Below are positions 9,668 to 17,494 of a DNA stretch of 64,000 nucleotides, piece after piece. The stretch is taken from assembly GCF_000429445.1 (NCBI RefSeq), contig NZ_AUBW01000007.1, positions 181,594-245,593 on the forward strand, written 5' to 3'. The position numbers were made by a program, and so were the translations under genes. Every line of letters begins with the position of its first letter. Within the stretch, counting starts at the first letter, position 1. The stretch is from Algoriphagus terrigena DSM 22685 (GTDB taxonomy: Bacteria > Bacteroidota > Bacteroidia > Cytophagales > Cyclobacteriaceae). The notes below the pieces were generated by a model. It had not been told where the DNA came from, ran no database searches, and saw only the letters and a program-made list of their open reading frames with translations.

Positions 9668-11056
9668 TCAATACCCCAACGTCTTCAGCATACTTTCCTC
9701 GGTTTGATCCTTGGCGAAAAGTCGGTGAGTGACATTGCCGTCTTCGTCCCGATCAATCAACACATGCTTTGGCGCAGGGATCAGACAATGCTGGATCCCA
9801 CCATAGCCGCCCAGCGACTCCTGATATGCGCCCGTGTGGAAGAATCCGATGTACTGCTTTCTGCCGGTCTCAATCTTTGGCAAATAGATATTGAACTGGT
9901 GAGCTTCGGAGTTGTAGTAGTCCATGCTGTCACAGGTCAGGCCTCCGAGCGAGATTCCCTGATAGGTTTCATCCCAATTGTTCACGGCCAGCATGATGTA
10001 TTTCTGGTTTAAGCCCCAGCTATCCGGGAGTTGGGTGATGAAGGATCCGTCGATCATGTACCACAATTCCTTGTCGTTTTGGAGCTTTTCCTCCAAGATC
10101 GAGTACAGCACCGCCCCACTCTCTCCGACAGTGTAACTACCAAATTCTGTAAAAATGTTCGGCTCCGTTGTGTTGTTTTTGGCGCACATCCACTTGATGT
10201 TTTTCACGATCTGATCGGCCATGTATTGATAGTCGTAGTCGAAAAACACGTTGGTCTTGATCGGCCAACCACCGCCGATATCCATCGTATCCAGACTCGG
10301 GGCGATCTTTTTCAAGTCCACATACTTTTGGATAAACCGGGTCAATTCCGACCAGTAATACGCCGTATCCTTGATGCCGGAGTTGATGAAGAAGTGAAGC
10401 ATCTTCAGGCTTACCTGCGGATTGTTCTTGATTTTCTCCTCATACAGACTGAGGATATCATTGTATCTGACGCCCAGTCGGGAGGTATAGAAACCAAATT
10501 TTGGCTCCTCGTCCGCAGCGATTCTGATCCCTACTTGAAAGGGAACTTTCACGTGTTCCAAGTAGTAATCGATCTCCCCGAGGTTGTCCAGGATCGGCAC
10601 ACAGTTGTGAAAACCGTCATTCAGCAGCTCAGTGATGTATTGTTTGTACAATTCCCGCTTGAAGCCGTTGCAGACGATGTAGGTGTCCTTGGTGATCTTT
10701 CCTTTCGCATACAGGCTTCTGACCAATGGAATATCAAACGTCGAAGAAGTCTCGATGTGGATGTCATTTTTCAGCGCCTCGTCCAGCACAAAGCTGAAAT
10801 GCGAAGACTTCGTGCAGTAGCAATAGGTGTATTTCCCCTGGTAGTCGTGCGTCTTGATCGCATTGTTGAAAAAGGACTTCGCACTCTGAATGTTCTCCGA
10901 AATCTTGGGCAAATAGGTCAGCTTCAGCGGTGTGCCATAGGTTTCGATGATCTCCATTAGATTGACTCCATTGAAAAAGAGCTCATTGTTTTCTACATGA
11001 AACTCTTTGGTCGGAAAGTCAAACGTCTGCTGGATCAGGTCGGTGTATCTATTCAT
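9668..11056 (-). CDS. speA: Biosynthetic arginine decarboxylase (PLP, short Bacteroidota form)
   Basis: A 462-residue PLP enzyme of the alanine-racemase/ornithine-decarboxylase fold converting arginine to agmatine for polyamine synthesis. The Schiff-base lysine is expected at K83 in YCTKSSHFSFV. The glycine loop DIGGGWP binds the PLP phosphate, HFFINSGIKD matches the H..G motif, and TEFGSYTVGESG holds the Glu next to the PLP ring. It is much shorter than E. coli SpeA (about 660 residues), as is usual for the Bacteroidota form, which lacks the inserted domains. An arginase-family gene follows on the other side of a 147-residue unknown gene, in the opposite direction, so arginine use is clustered here. 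A shared terminator lies at its 3' end. Confidence 0.88.
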   Translation of the reverse strand: MNRYTDLIQQTFDFPTKEFHVENNELFFNGVNLMEIIETYGTPLKLTYLPKISENIQSAKSFFNNAIKTHDYQGKYTYCYCTKSSHFSFVLDEALKNDIHIETSSTFDIPLVRSLYAKGKITKDTYIVCNGFKRELYKQYITELLNDGFHNCVPILDNLGEIDYYLEHVKVPFQVGIRIAADEEPKFGFYTSRLGVRYNDILSLYEEKIKNNPQVSLKMLHFFINSGIKDTAYYWSELTRFIQKYVDLKKIAPSLDTMDIGGGWPIKTNVFFDYDYQYMADQIVKNIKWMCAKNNTTEPNIFTEFGSYTVGESGAVLYSILEEKLQNDKELWYMIDGSFITQLPDSWGLNQKYIMLAVNNWDETYQGISLGGLTCDSMDYYNSEAHQFNIYLPKIETGRKQYIGFFHTGAYQESLGGYGGIQHCLIPAPKHVLIDRDEDGNVTHRLFAKDQTEESMLKTLGY

Positions 11057-11210
11057 TTACCGTGGGGTTAAATACATGAATTAAGGGTGCAAAAATTGCG
11101 CTTTTATCGGGGTAATTCAAATGCCCTCAAGAAAACTTCTCCCCTAAGGGAACGATTAGTAAGGGTATTCCGTGTGGCCGCTAAAAAATCAATTATAAAC
11201 ATATCAAATG

Positions 11211-11248
11211 AAAAAAGGGACAATCCCACGCTGGACTTGCCCCTTTTT
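11211..11248 (-). terminator. Rho-independent terminator of the unknown gene at 11268
   Basis: On the minus strand a G/C-rich stem (AAAAAGGGG...TCCCTTTTTT) with a 13-14-nt loop and a T-run follows the stop of the 147-residue gene by about 20 bp. One A-C mismatch interrupts the stem. Confidence 0.75.
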
Positions 11249-11267
11249 ACCAAAAGATAACGTTGCC

Positions 11268-11711
11268 TTAATCCCAGACAGCCGTGTGGAGCGCTGAGTT
11301 CAGTAGAGACTGTTCGGCGCGGAAGCGATTGTTATTTTCAATGACTTTGTCCAGGATCTCTTTGAACCTCACTTCCTTTTTGAGGAGTTCGATGATTTGA
11401 TTGACGAATCGCACCGCTTCTCTTTTCTCTGTTTGAGAAAAAGTGAAGAAGGCCTGAGCTCTGTCAAAGTCATAGATCAGGCTCAACGACCGCGGCTTAC
11501 CCAAGAGAATCAAGCCTCTGAAAAGCGGCAGCAGTTGCTCAAATCCCCGCTCGAAACGACACATCCCCTGCATCTGATTTCCTACTTCCTGAGAAAAAAT
11601 CTTAAGGATAACCTCCTCGCCCACATTAAATTGAGCCAAGTCAGGTGAAGCGGTGACAGTCCATGAATTTGAATTCAATTCTGTGTGGAGGATTTGTGCT
11701 ACAGCGCTCAT
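11268..11711 (-). CDS. Hypothetical soluble protein
   Basis: A 147-residue protein I do not recognise. The start at 11711 (MSAVAQILHTELNSNSWTV) was chosen because the 15 extra codons upstream are unlike the rest. The first half looks beta-rich (WTVTASPDLAQFNVGEEVILKIF), and the second is helical and charged (QTEKREAVRFVNQIIELLKK, then FKEILDKVIENNNRFRAEQS). No signal peptide or membrane segment is present. It sits between arginine decarboxylase and the arginase-family gene but has its own terminator, so a link to arginine metabolism is only positional. Confidence 0.65.
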   Translation of the reverse strand: MSAVAQILHTELNSNSWTVTASPDLAQFNVGEEVILKIFSQEVGNQMQGMCRFERGFEQLLPLFRGLILLGKPRSLSLIYDFDRAQAFFTFSQTEKREAVRFVNQIIELLKKEVRFKEILDKVIENNNRFRAEQSLLNSALHTAVWD

Positions 11712-12000
11712 GATAGTTCGTTTTGTGTTGGATGATGAGTCAAAGATAAAAGGCAAGATTCTATTTTCCTACTTTCCCTATAATTTTTATAGGTTTATAA
11801 AAGTCACGACCTATGAGCAATTTCCAGACGGTCGCATTTCCTGTTTTCAATCGTTCTATGGAAGCAATCCTGTCAATAAAACTCCCTGCAATGGATTGTC
11901 GAGCGTCATCCCGCGACAGATTATCCGTGAAAGAACAAAAGGCTAGCGGCAATTAATTGCATATTTGCGGTAAGTAGTAAACCCAAATACCAACTCAGAG

Positions 12001-12951
12001 ATGAGAAATATAAAACTCGTGGAAGTCCGCTCCGAGATCGCCGCAGGTACGCGCGGAGCCAGCATGGGAATAGATGCCCTCAAGATCGCCAGTCTGGACA
12101 AGCAGTCCGCATTTTTCACCCACTTCGACCCCATCAACGTCCCTGACGCCAACAACTACCTGTGGAAAGGCAACAAGTATCCGCACGCCAAGTACATCGA
12201 TGGAGTCTACCACGTTTTGAAGAATGTCTACTCCACGATTGAATCCCTTCGCTTAGAAAAGAAATTTCCAATCATCCTGGCCGGGGATCACAGTACGGCT
12301 GCCGGCACGATCATGGGTATCAAAGCCGCTCAGCCCGAGCAACGGCTCGGCGTAGTCTGGATCGATGCCCATGCGGACCTGCACACGCCCTTCACCACTC
12401 CGTCCGGCAACATGCACGGTATGCCGCTTGCCATCGCCGCCCAACTCGACAATATGGATTGTCAAGTCAATGATCCCGAATCCGAGACGCTTAGATATTG
12501 GGAAAAAATCAAGGACATCGGGGGGCATTTTCCAAAGATCGATCCGCAGGACATCGTATTCATCTCGGTCAGGGATACTGAGGAACCCGAGAACTTCCTG
12601 ATTCAAAAATATGGAATTAAGAACTTCAGCACGCAGGAAGTAAGACATTTGGGCATTGAGCAAGTCGCCGGGCAGGCGTTGGAAATTCTGAAGGACTGTG
12701 AGCAAATCTACATCTCCTTTGACGTGGACAGTCTGGATAGCTCCATCTCTGTAGGAACTGGTACGCCCGTCCCAAATGGCCTGACCCTGGAGGAAGCGAT
12801 CCAGCTCAACGTCCAGTTGATCCGAGACAAGCGGGTCTGCTGCTGGGAAATCGTCGAGGTCAACCCAACTCTTGATACCCAAAATACCATGGCCGAAGCA
12901 GCCTTTGAAGTCCTCGAGGCTACGACCAAGTCGCTGGTAGATAATTATTAA
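12001..12951 (+). CDS. Arginase-family ureohydrolase (arginase or agmatinase)
   Basis: A 316-residue binuclear-manganese hydrolase releasing urea from a guanidino compound. Metal-binding motifs are complete: GDHS at residues 95-98, DAHAD at 122-126 and DVDSLD at 241-246. The segment between them, HTPFTTPSGNMHG, resembles arginase (TPLTTTSGNLHG) more than typical agmatinase. Next to an arginine decarboxylase an agmatinase would complete putrescine synthesis, while an arginase would feed ornithine. The motif evidence leans to arginase and the context to agmatinase, so I leave the symbol blank. A near-consensus -7 box (CATATTTG, one mismatch to TAnnTTTG) lies about 35 bp upstream. Confidence 0.85.
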   Translation: MRNIKLVEVRSEIAAGTRGASMGIDALKIASLDKQSAFFTHFDPINVPDANNYLWKGNKYPHAKYIDGVYHVLKNVYSTIESLRLEKKFPIILAGDHSTAAGTIMGIKAAQPEQRLGVVWIDAHADLHTPFTTPSGNMHGMPLAIAAQLDNMDCQVNDPESETLRYWEKIKDIGGHFPKIDPQDIVFISVRDTEEPENFLIQKYGIKNFSTQEVRHLGIEQVAGQALEILKDCEQIYISFDVDSLDSSISVGTGTPVPNGLTLEEAIQLNVQLIRDKRVCCWEIVEVNPTLDTQNTMAEAAFEVLEATTKSLVDNY

Positions 12952-13097
12952 TCTGTAGACTTACGGATATCTAACCAATAGGAAAATTCCCATACTTTTT
13001 GAGAGGAAGACTGATGCTCGTCGCGGGCTTTTTCGTCTTCAATGTCTTTGTTCTTTTCTAGCTCTGCAGTGTAGATCGGTGGATTTCCCTGCGGCAT
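12948..13097 (-). CDS. Small hydrophilic protein, tentative
   Basis: A 49-codon frame starting at the ATG at 13097 (MPQGNPPIYTAELEKNKD), rich in Glu, Lys and Asp and ending KVWEFSYWLDIRKSTD. A purine-rich stretch (GGTGGTGGGGAATGGAAAA) lies just upstream. The frame remains open further to a TTG at 13250, but that part is less protein-like. It overlaps the last four bases of the arginase-family gene tail to tail. I do not recognise it and cannot exclude chance. Confidence 0.4.
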   Translation of the reverse strand: MPQGNPPIYTAELEKNKDIEDEKARDEHQSSSQKVWEFSYWLDIRKSTD

Positions 13098-13253
13098 TTT
13101 TCCATTCCCCACCACCGAACAATCTGGCTTTCCAGCCCTGAAACCGGCTGTTTCGTCACATTTTTTTGATTGGCCCTCCGACTCACGGTAATCTTGGTAA
13201 AACTTCCAGTACGAAACTAAACCAACTCTTTTACGACATCCACTTACCAACCT

Positions 13254-13418
13254 ATGCCTGCATCAGCAAAAAGGAATGCCCAAAAGCCAACCGTATTTTA
13301 TCTCATCATCGCGGCGGCCCTGATCTACAACCTCTTCTTGCTTTTTGCCTCCAAAGGAACCCAACCCGCAAACTCCTCTTCCGAAAATGAATTCACTACA
13401 TCAACCCTCACTAAATAG
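13254..13418 (+). CDS. Small single-pass membrane protein, tentative
   Basis: A 54-codon frame beginning MPASAKRNAQKPTVFYLIIA: a basic N-terminus, one hydrophobic helix (about residues 13-31, VFYLIIAAALIYNLFLLFA) and a short Ser/Thr-rich tail. Charge placement predicts an N-in anchor. It ends 16 bp before the LytS-type kinase gene and could be an accessory small protein of that operon. There is no family I recognise, and the call rests on the clear membrane helix and position only. Confidence 0.4.
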   Translation: MPASAKRNAQKPTVFYLIIAAALIYNLFLLFASKGTQPANSSSENEFTTSTLTK

Positions 13419-13434
13419 TCTATACCTTTCACCC

Positions 13435-14859
13435 ATGAAATCCAAAAGCCTTGATTTCCGACAGATCGAATGGTGGATCGTCACCACTGCGTTTCTTTCG
13501 ATCATTTTATTCAATTTGTTTGGCTTCAGCCCCAGTTTCCATGAAACTTCTGGATTTGAAATCTTCCGATTTGTCGCAAGATTGGCCATTCCCGTTACGC
13601 TATATGTGTCTTTCCACCTGATCCACATGGTGCTGATTCCCAAATATGAAAGGGAAAAAAAACCGGCTCTTCCGATCATCTTTACCTTCCTGATCGCTGC
13701 CGCATCGCTGCTCATTTGTGCAATTCTCGCCTATAATACAGAGCTGATTCATGCGCCATTTCCTAGCTTTTATCTTGGTGTGGTCGGGATCTATGCCTGC
13801 TACCTGATCGGAGCCTATATCCTCGAGCAGGCGCTCACCCCTCCCAAGCTCCGCGATTTCCAGATCTACAACATCGTCCGGTTGATTTTCATCTATCTGT
13901 TCACCATTCTGTTCTTGATTCAATTGCTGAGCCTTACCAATCCCGGTCCGCTGGTCGTACTCGGAATGGTGGTTCCTGGGCTGATTGTATTGGGTTTGTA
14001 CTACTATTATTTCGTTTACAAAAACAGGGAAGGTGGTAAGGTCAAGCGTGCCCGCTGGTTTAATTGGGGACTTGCAGCATTGATCCTTTTTGTTTTTTTG
14101 GTGATTTCTGTTGAGAACAATGCGGAAGAAATCTTCTTTCTCGGTGGCATCCCGGTGGTTGCATTCCTACTCGTCATCGTTTTTCCCCTTGCCAATCTTA
14201 TTTTCAAAAAATACGACTCGTATATGGGGAGAATCTTTACCCTGACCAATCAGGTAGATCGGGGGAATGCAGGCATGGACTTTCTTCGCTCCCAGATCAA
14301 CCCTCATTTTCTTTTCAATGCGCTAAACACGCTTTATGCGAGCTCTTTGATCGAGAATGCGGATAAGACCGCCGATGGCATCCAAAAGCTTGGCGATATG
14401 ATGCGCTTCATGCTGCACGAAAATCAGCTGCCACACATCCCGCTTTCGCGTGAAATTGATTACCTCCGCAACTATCTGGATCTTCAAATGCTTCGTTTCG
14501 GTTCCCAGACCAATCTCGAGTTGGAAATCAACATCCAGGACGGCAGCTGCCACGGTGACATCGCTCCGATGCTCCTGATTCCATTCGTCGAAAATGCCTT
14601 CAAACACGGCATCTCTACCAAAGAAAAATCCTGGATCCGCTTAAATTTGAGATGTATTGCCGGCTCGGTGCATCTGGATCTGGTCAATAGCATTCATCCC
14701 GACAAGCCGACCAGCGAAAAGTCCCGGGAAGAATCGGGGATCGGCCTCGAAAATGTAAAAAGTCGCTTAGCTCTCCTCTACCCCGATAGGCATCAGCTAA
14801 ACATTGTCGCCAACGACTCCGATTATTTTGTGCACCTTTCCGTCCAAATCCACTCCTGA
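13435..14859 (+). CDS. LytS-type (HPK7/8) sensor histidine kinase
   Basis: A 474-residue membrane sensor kinase. The N-terminal 255 residues contain about seven or eight hydrophobic helices with no large extracellular domain. The kinase core follows: the phosphoacceptor motif SQINPHFLFNALNTL with H291, a conserved FMLHENQLPHIPLSREIDYL segment, the N-box PMLLIPFVENAFKHG, and GIGLENVKSRL as the G-box. This is the His_kinase/HATPase_c arrangement of LytS/YehU-like kinases. An in-frame start 90 bp upstream is possible, but the ATG at 13435 places the first helix normally. Its stop overlaps the start of the LytTR regulator gene in TGATG, so the two are translationally coupled and almost certainly partners. 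Confidence 0.9.
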   Translation: MKSKSLDFRQIEWWIVTTAFLSIILFNLFGFSPSFHETSGFEIFRFVARLAIPVTLYVSFHLIHMVLIPKYEREKKPALPIIFTFLIAAASLLICAILAYNTELIHAPFPSFYLGVVGIYACYLIGAYILEQALTPPKLRDFQIYNIVRLIFIYLFTILFLIQLLSLTNPGPLVVLGMVVPGLIVLGLYYYYFVYKNREGGKVKRARWFNWGLAALILFVFLVISVENNAEEIFFLGGIPVVAFLLVIVFPLANLIFKKYDSYMGRIFTLTNQVDRGNAGMDFLRSQINPHFLFNALNTLYASSLIENADKTADGIQKLGDMMRFMLHENQLPHIPLSREIDYLRNYLDLQMLRFGSQTNLELEINIQDGSCHGDIAPMLLIPFVENAFKHGISTKEKSWIRLNLRCIAGSVHLDLVNSIHPDKPTSEKSREESGIGLENVKSRLALLYPDRHQLNIVANDSDYFVHLSVQIHS

Positions 14860-15536
14860 TGATCAAGGCGATTGCCATCGATGACGAATCTCTTGCTCTG
14901 GAAGTCATCAAGTCACATGCTTCCAGAGTACCTTTTTTAGAACTCCAGGCCACTTTTACCGACGCCATACAGGGCTTGGAGTATCTGAAAAGCGATCCGG
15001 TTCAGCTCGTATTTCTGGATATCAATATGCCGGATATTTCTGGGATGGATCTAGCGGCGCTATTACCCAAGGAAACGCTGGTCGTCTTTACCACAGCCTA
15101 TTCTGACTATGCGGTCAAGGGTTTTGAATTAAATGCGCTGGACTATCTGCTGAAACCCTTTAATCTGAGCCGCTTTCTGAAGGCTTGCCAAAAAGCCCAA
15201 GAATGGATCGATCTCCAACCTGAGAGCGAGCCTGCCTACCATTTCGTCAAAACCAGTGACGGACAGATCCGGGTTGATTTCAGCGAATTGGTTTACTGCG
15301 AGGCCACAGGGAATTATGTGACTTTCCAGCTAGAAACACAAAAGATCCTCAGTCGCTTGACGCTTGCTGAGACCGAGCGGCTGCTGCCCTCTTATTTTAT
15401 CCGAACCCATCGATCCTTTTTGGCCAATAAAAACAAGGTCTCCAGAGCCGAGCGGCATCAGCTTCATGTCTTTGGATTCAAGGTTCCGGTCAGTGCTTCC
15501 TACTTGGATCAAGTGACCGAGAAGCTAAAGGCCTAA
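14859..15536 (+). CDS. LytTR-family response regulator
   Basis: A 225-residue two-domain response regulator. The receiver domain (about 1-120) has the acidic pair at D8/D9, the phosphoacceptor D54 in VFLDINMPDISG, the Thr of FTTAYS and K99 in DYLLKPF. The C-terminal LytTR DNA-binding domain (about 130-225) starts FVKTSDGQIRVDFSEL and includes the motifs YCEATGNYV and RTHRSFLANK. It is the cognate regulator of the kinase whose stop codon overlaps its start. The target genes are not apparent; nothing co-directional follows. Confidence 0.93.
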   Translation: MIKAIAIDDESLALEVIKSHASRVPFLELQATFTDAIQGLEYLKSDPVQLVFLDINMPDISGMDLAALLPKETLVVFTTAYSDYAVKGFELNALDYLLKPFNLSRFLKACQKAQEWIDLQPESEPAYHFVKTSDGQIRVDFSELVYCEATGNYVTFQLETQKILSRLTLAETERLLPSYFIRTHRSFLANKNKVSRAERHQLHVFGFKVPVSASYLDQVTEKLKA

Positions 15537-15588
15537 TACCCGACACTCATCTGCAGTACTAAGTAAGCGACGGCCCGCTGCAGTTGGA

Positions 15589-16467
15589 CTAGACAGGAAA
15601 TGTCTTCAAAAACTCCTTTCTGTACTCAACGGGCGTCTTTTTGACCCGATCCTTGAAGAGCTTGTTGAAATTGGACAGGGTGAAAAAGCCACATTCATAG
15701 GAGATTTCGCTGATGTTGAGGTCAGTTTCATGCAGCAGTTTGCAGGCATGGGAAATTCGAACCTCGGTCAGAAAATCTGAGAAAGATTTGTTCACTCTGG
15801 ATTTGAAAAACCGGCTAAAAGCCGAAACGGAAAGATTGGAAAGCTGGGCTGCCTCTTCCAGACTGACCTTGCCCTGGAAGTTGTGCGTCACATATTCGTA
15901 GACTTGGCCCATCCTGTCCTTTTCGGATTCTTTGTTGGTATTGATATAGGCTGCGTCGGCGATCAGCCTGCAATCTGCCGAATCGGCAATCGTCTGCAGG
16001 ATTTTGAGTAGGTGGTTGATGCTTTTGACGCCCGTCATGTCCAGCAGCTCCATCATCATTTGTTTGACCTCTAGATTCGTTTTACCGACGATCTCCAGTC
16101 CGCGGATGGACTTCTTCAGCATGCTGGCGATCACCTCAAATTCCTCCAACTGAAACACCGAGTTGTTTAAAAAGTTGTCCGGCAAATAGATCACGATTCC
16201 GTGGGTCTCGAGCCGGTTTTCAGGCAGATGATAGGCTTTGTCATTTTTCCACAGATGAGGCAGATCCGGCCCGGTTAGGACCATATCCCCTTCCCGAAAA
16301 TTCTGCATGTGATCTCCCACGAAACGGGTCCCCGTTCCCTTCAAAACGACAAACAACTGATATTCCGTATGAAAATGCCAGCTTACATCAAAAAACGGGG
16401 CTTTTAACTCCCTGATTAAAAAAGCCTTGCCTTCTGGAATTCTGGATTTTTGAAATGGGTTTTTCAT
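15589..16467 (-). CDS. AraC-family transcriptional regulator with cupin sensor
   Basis: A 292-residue regulator. The N-terminal part is a cupin-type ligand domain (HFHTEYQLFVVLKGTGTRFVGDH, about residues 32-54, then GDMVLTGPDLPHLW). The C-terminal 100 residues form the double helix-turn-helix AraC domain: VSLEEAAQLSNLSVSAFSRF is the first, and LNISEISYECGFFTLSNFNK with FKKTPVEYRKEF-like ending is the second. Proteins of this layout in Bacteroidota often control sugar or glycan genes. No target operon is next to it. A perfect 9-bp inverted repeat just upstream of its start is a likely autoregulatory site. Confidence 0.9.
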   Translation of the reverse strand: MKNPFQKSRIPEGKAFLIRELKAPFFDVSWHFHTEYQLFVVLKGTGTRFVGDHMQNFREGDMVLTGPDLPHLWKNDKAYHLPENRLETHGIVIYLPDNFLNNSVFQLEEFEVIASMLKKSIRGLEIVGKTNLEVKQMMMELLDMTGVKSINHLLKILQTIADSADCRLIADAAYINTNKESEKDRMGQVYEYVTHNFQGKVSLEEAAQLSNLSVSAFSRFFKSRVNKSFSDFLTEVRISHACKLLHETDLNISEISYECGFFTLSNFNKLFKDRVKKTPVEYRKEFLKTFPV

Positions 16468-16480
16468 TGAATTCTACCAC

Positions 16481-16514
16481 TTTTGATCATTTCTGGATTG
16501 TAAATTGATCAAAA
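16481..16514. promoter_or_regulatory. Inverted repeat upstream of the AraC gene, possible operator
   Basis: TTTTGATCA at 16481-16489 and TGATCAAAA at 16506-16514 form a perfect 9-bp inverted repeat with a 16-bp spacer, so the half-site centres are 25 bp apart. It begins 14 bp upstream of the regulator start codon. Spacing near two helical turns would suit a dimeric regulator. Function is inferred from position only. Confidence 0.5.
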
Positions 16515-16684
16515 ACAGTCATTATTCAAGGTAAATAAAAAGAAAATCACGGCCTGACTGGGGATTTTACGATGATGCTGATTTCGATTCGCTCCAAAAT
16601 CTGGAATCAATGGCTTCGCTGAAAATCATAGCTGATAAACACATCAGGCACTCTTCAAAGCTCTCCTTTCCCGCGTTAAATGCA

Positions 16685-16714
16685 GAAAGGCAGCTTTGTA
16701 AAAAGCTGCCTTTC
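16685..16714 (-). terminator. Terminator hairpin after the exported protein gene
   Basis: GAAAGGCAGCTTT and its exact complement (13-bp arms) around a 4-nt loop, about 65 bp past the stop of the gene at 16779-17153. The T-rich run on the minus strand is weak, so termination strength is uncertain. Confidence 0.6.
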
Positions 16715-16778
16715 TTGTGTCTTGATTGGCGGTGGGTAAACAGATCTGTCGCCAACTACAGTCCTCCAGATTGAAAGT

Positions 16779-17153
16779 CTATTTCACCCGCTTAGCCTCA
16801 GCTGTAAACATCCCCATCAAGCTGCCGGAGGAGAAATCCTCATCAACCTTCTTAAGATCCATGGTGACGTCATAGCCGGAGATGGTAAAGGCCGCTGTCA
16901 AAGTTTCGCCTTCGATCGTAACCGAGCTCATCTTCAACTCTGTGCCGGACGCATCCTCTTGGAAATAACCAGTAGTCACGTCCTCAACAGTTTCAAAGCG
17001 CATCGGGATGACCGCATCGCCCTGCGGAGTGTCCTTGACCAGCACTTCCCATTTTCCTTCAAAGTAAGAGGCTCTGTAAGCCTCATTGAATGACAAAAAT
17101 GAAGACCCAATCAGGGTCATAACTAGGGTGACGCTTGTAAATAGTAATTTCAT
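16779..17153 (-). CDS. Exported hypothetical protein, small beta-rich
   Basis: A 124-residue protein with an N-terminal signal peptide (MKLLFTSVTLVMTLIGSSFL). The mature part is rich in beta-type sequence: YFEGKWEVLVKDTPQGD, a middle YFQEDASGTELKMSSVTIEG, and a C-terminal SGSLMGMFTAEAKRVK. The alternation of short strands with EGKW near the start and G..M.G.F.A at the end recalls small lipocalin-like or extracellular-binding folds, but I cannot assign a family. It stands alone in its transcription unit. Confidence 0.75.
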   Translation of the reverse strand: MKLLFTSVTLVMTLIGSSFLSFNEAYRASYFEGKWEVLVKDTPQGDAVIPMRFETVEDVTTGYFQEDASGTELKMSSVTIEGETLTAAFTISGYDVTMDLKKVDEDFSSGSLMGMFTAEAKRVK

Positions 17154-17293
17154 GTTTTTTCAGGTTTGGTTTTGGAGAAAAATTAAGCAAAAATTCGCGT
17201 TATTAATTCAAGAGCTCAATTATTTGACAAATGCCAAAAAGCATTGAGTCCATCGCGCTATCCCGACTGCTGTAGCTAACGTCATTAAAAGCA

Positions 17294-17321
17294 AAAAGGG
17301 AAACATTTCTGTTTCCCTTTT
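17294..17321 (-). terminator. Terminator of tRNA-Thr
   Basis: AAAAGGGAAACA with its exact complement (12-bp stem, 4-nt loop), starting 4 bp past the tRNA 3' end. On the minus strand it is followed by a T-rich tract. Confidence 0.88.
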
Positions 17322-17324
17322 CTG

Positions 17325-17397
<73 letters not shown>

Positions 17398-17414
17398 CTT
17401 CCTTTATTGTGGTG

Positions 17415-17446
17415 CAAATATAGGCCTTGAGGCCATTCACTCCAAA
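17415..17446 (-). promoter_or_regulatory. Promoter of tRNA-Thr (Bacteroidota -33/-7 type)
   Basis: On the minus strand TTTG (complement of 17443-17446) and TATATTTG (complement of 17415-17422) are separated by 20 bp, matching the Bacteroidota consensus TTTG / TAnnTTTG. The -7 box ends about 17 bp before the mature tRNA 5' end. Confidence 0.7.
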
Positions 17447-17494
17447 CCCGCTCCCGAAGAAATTTCTATCTCTCAGATTTTGAGCGGGAAAAAT

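Noticed and set aside
12001..12951. Firm naming as agmatinase (speB) from the neighbouring arginine decarboxylase
   Set aside because: The TPFTTPSGNMHG segment is closer to arginase; context alone is not enough to fix the substrate.
13098..13250. Longer version of the minus-strand small gene from the TTG at 13250
   Set aside because: The extra residues have poor composition; ATG 13097 with a purine-rich upstream stretch is more convincing.
16567..16755. Minus-strand frame of 62 codons between AraC and the exported protein
   Set aside because: It runs through the terminator hairpin at 16685-16714 and has unlikely composition (Cys/Ser/His-rich without pattern).
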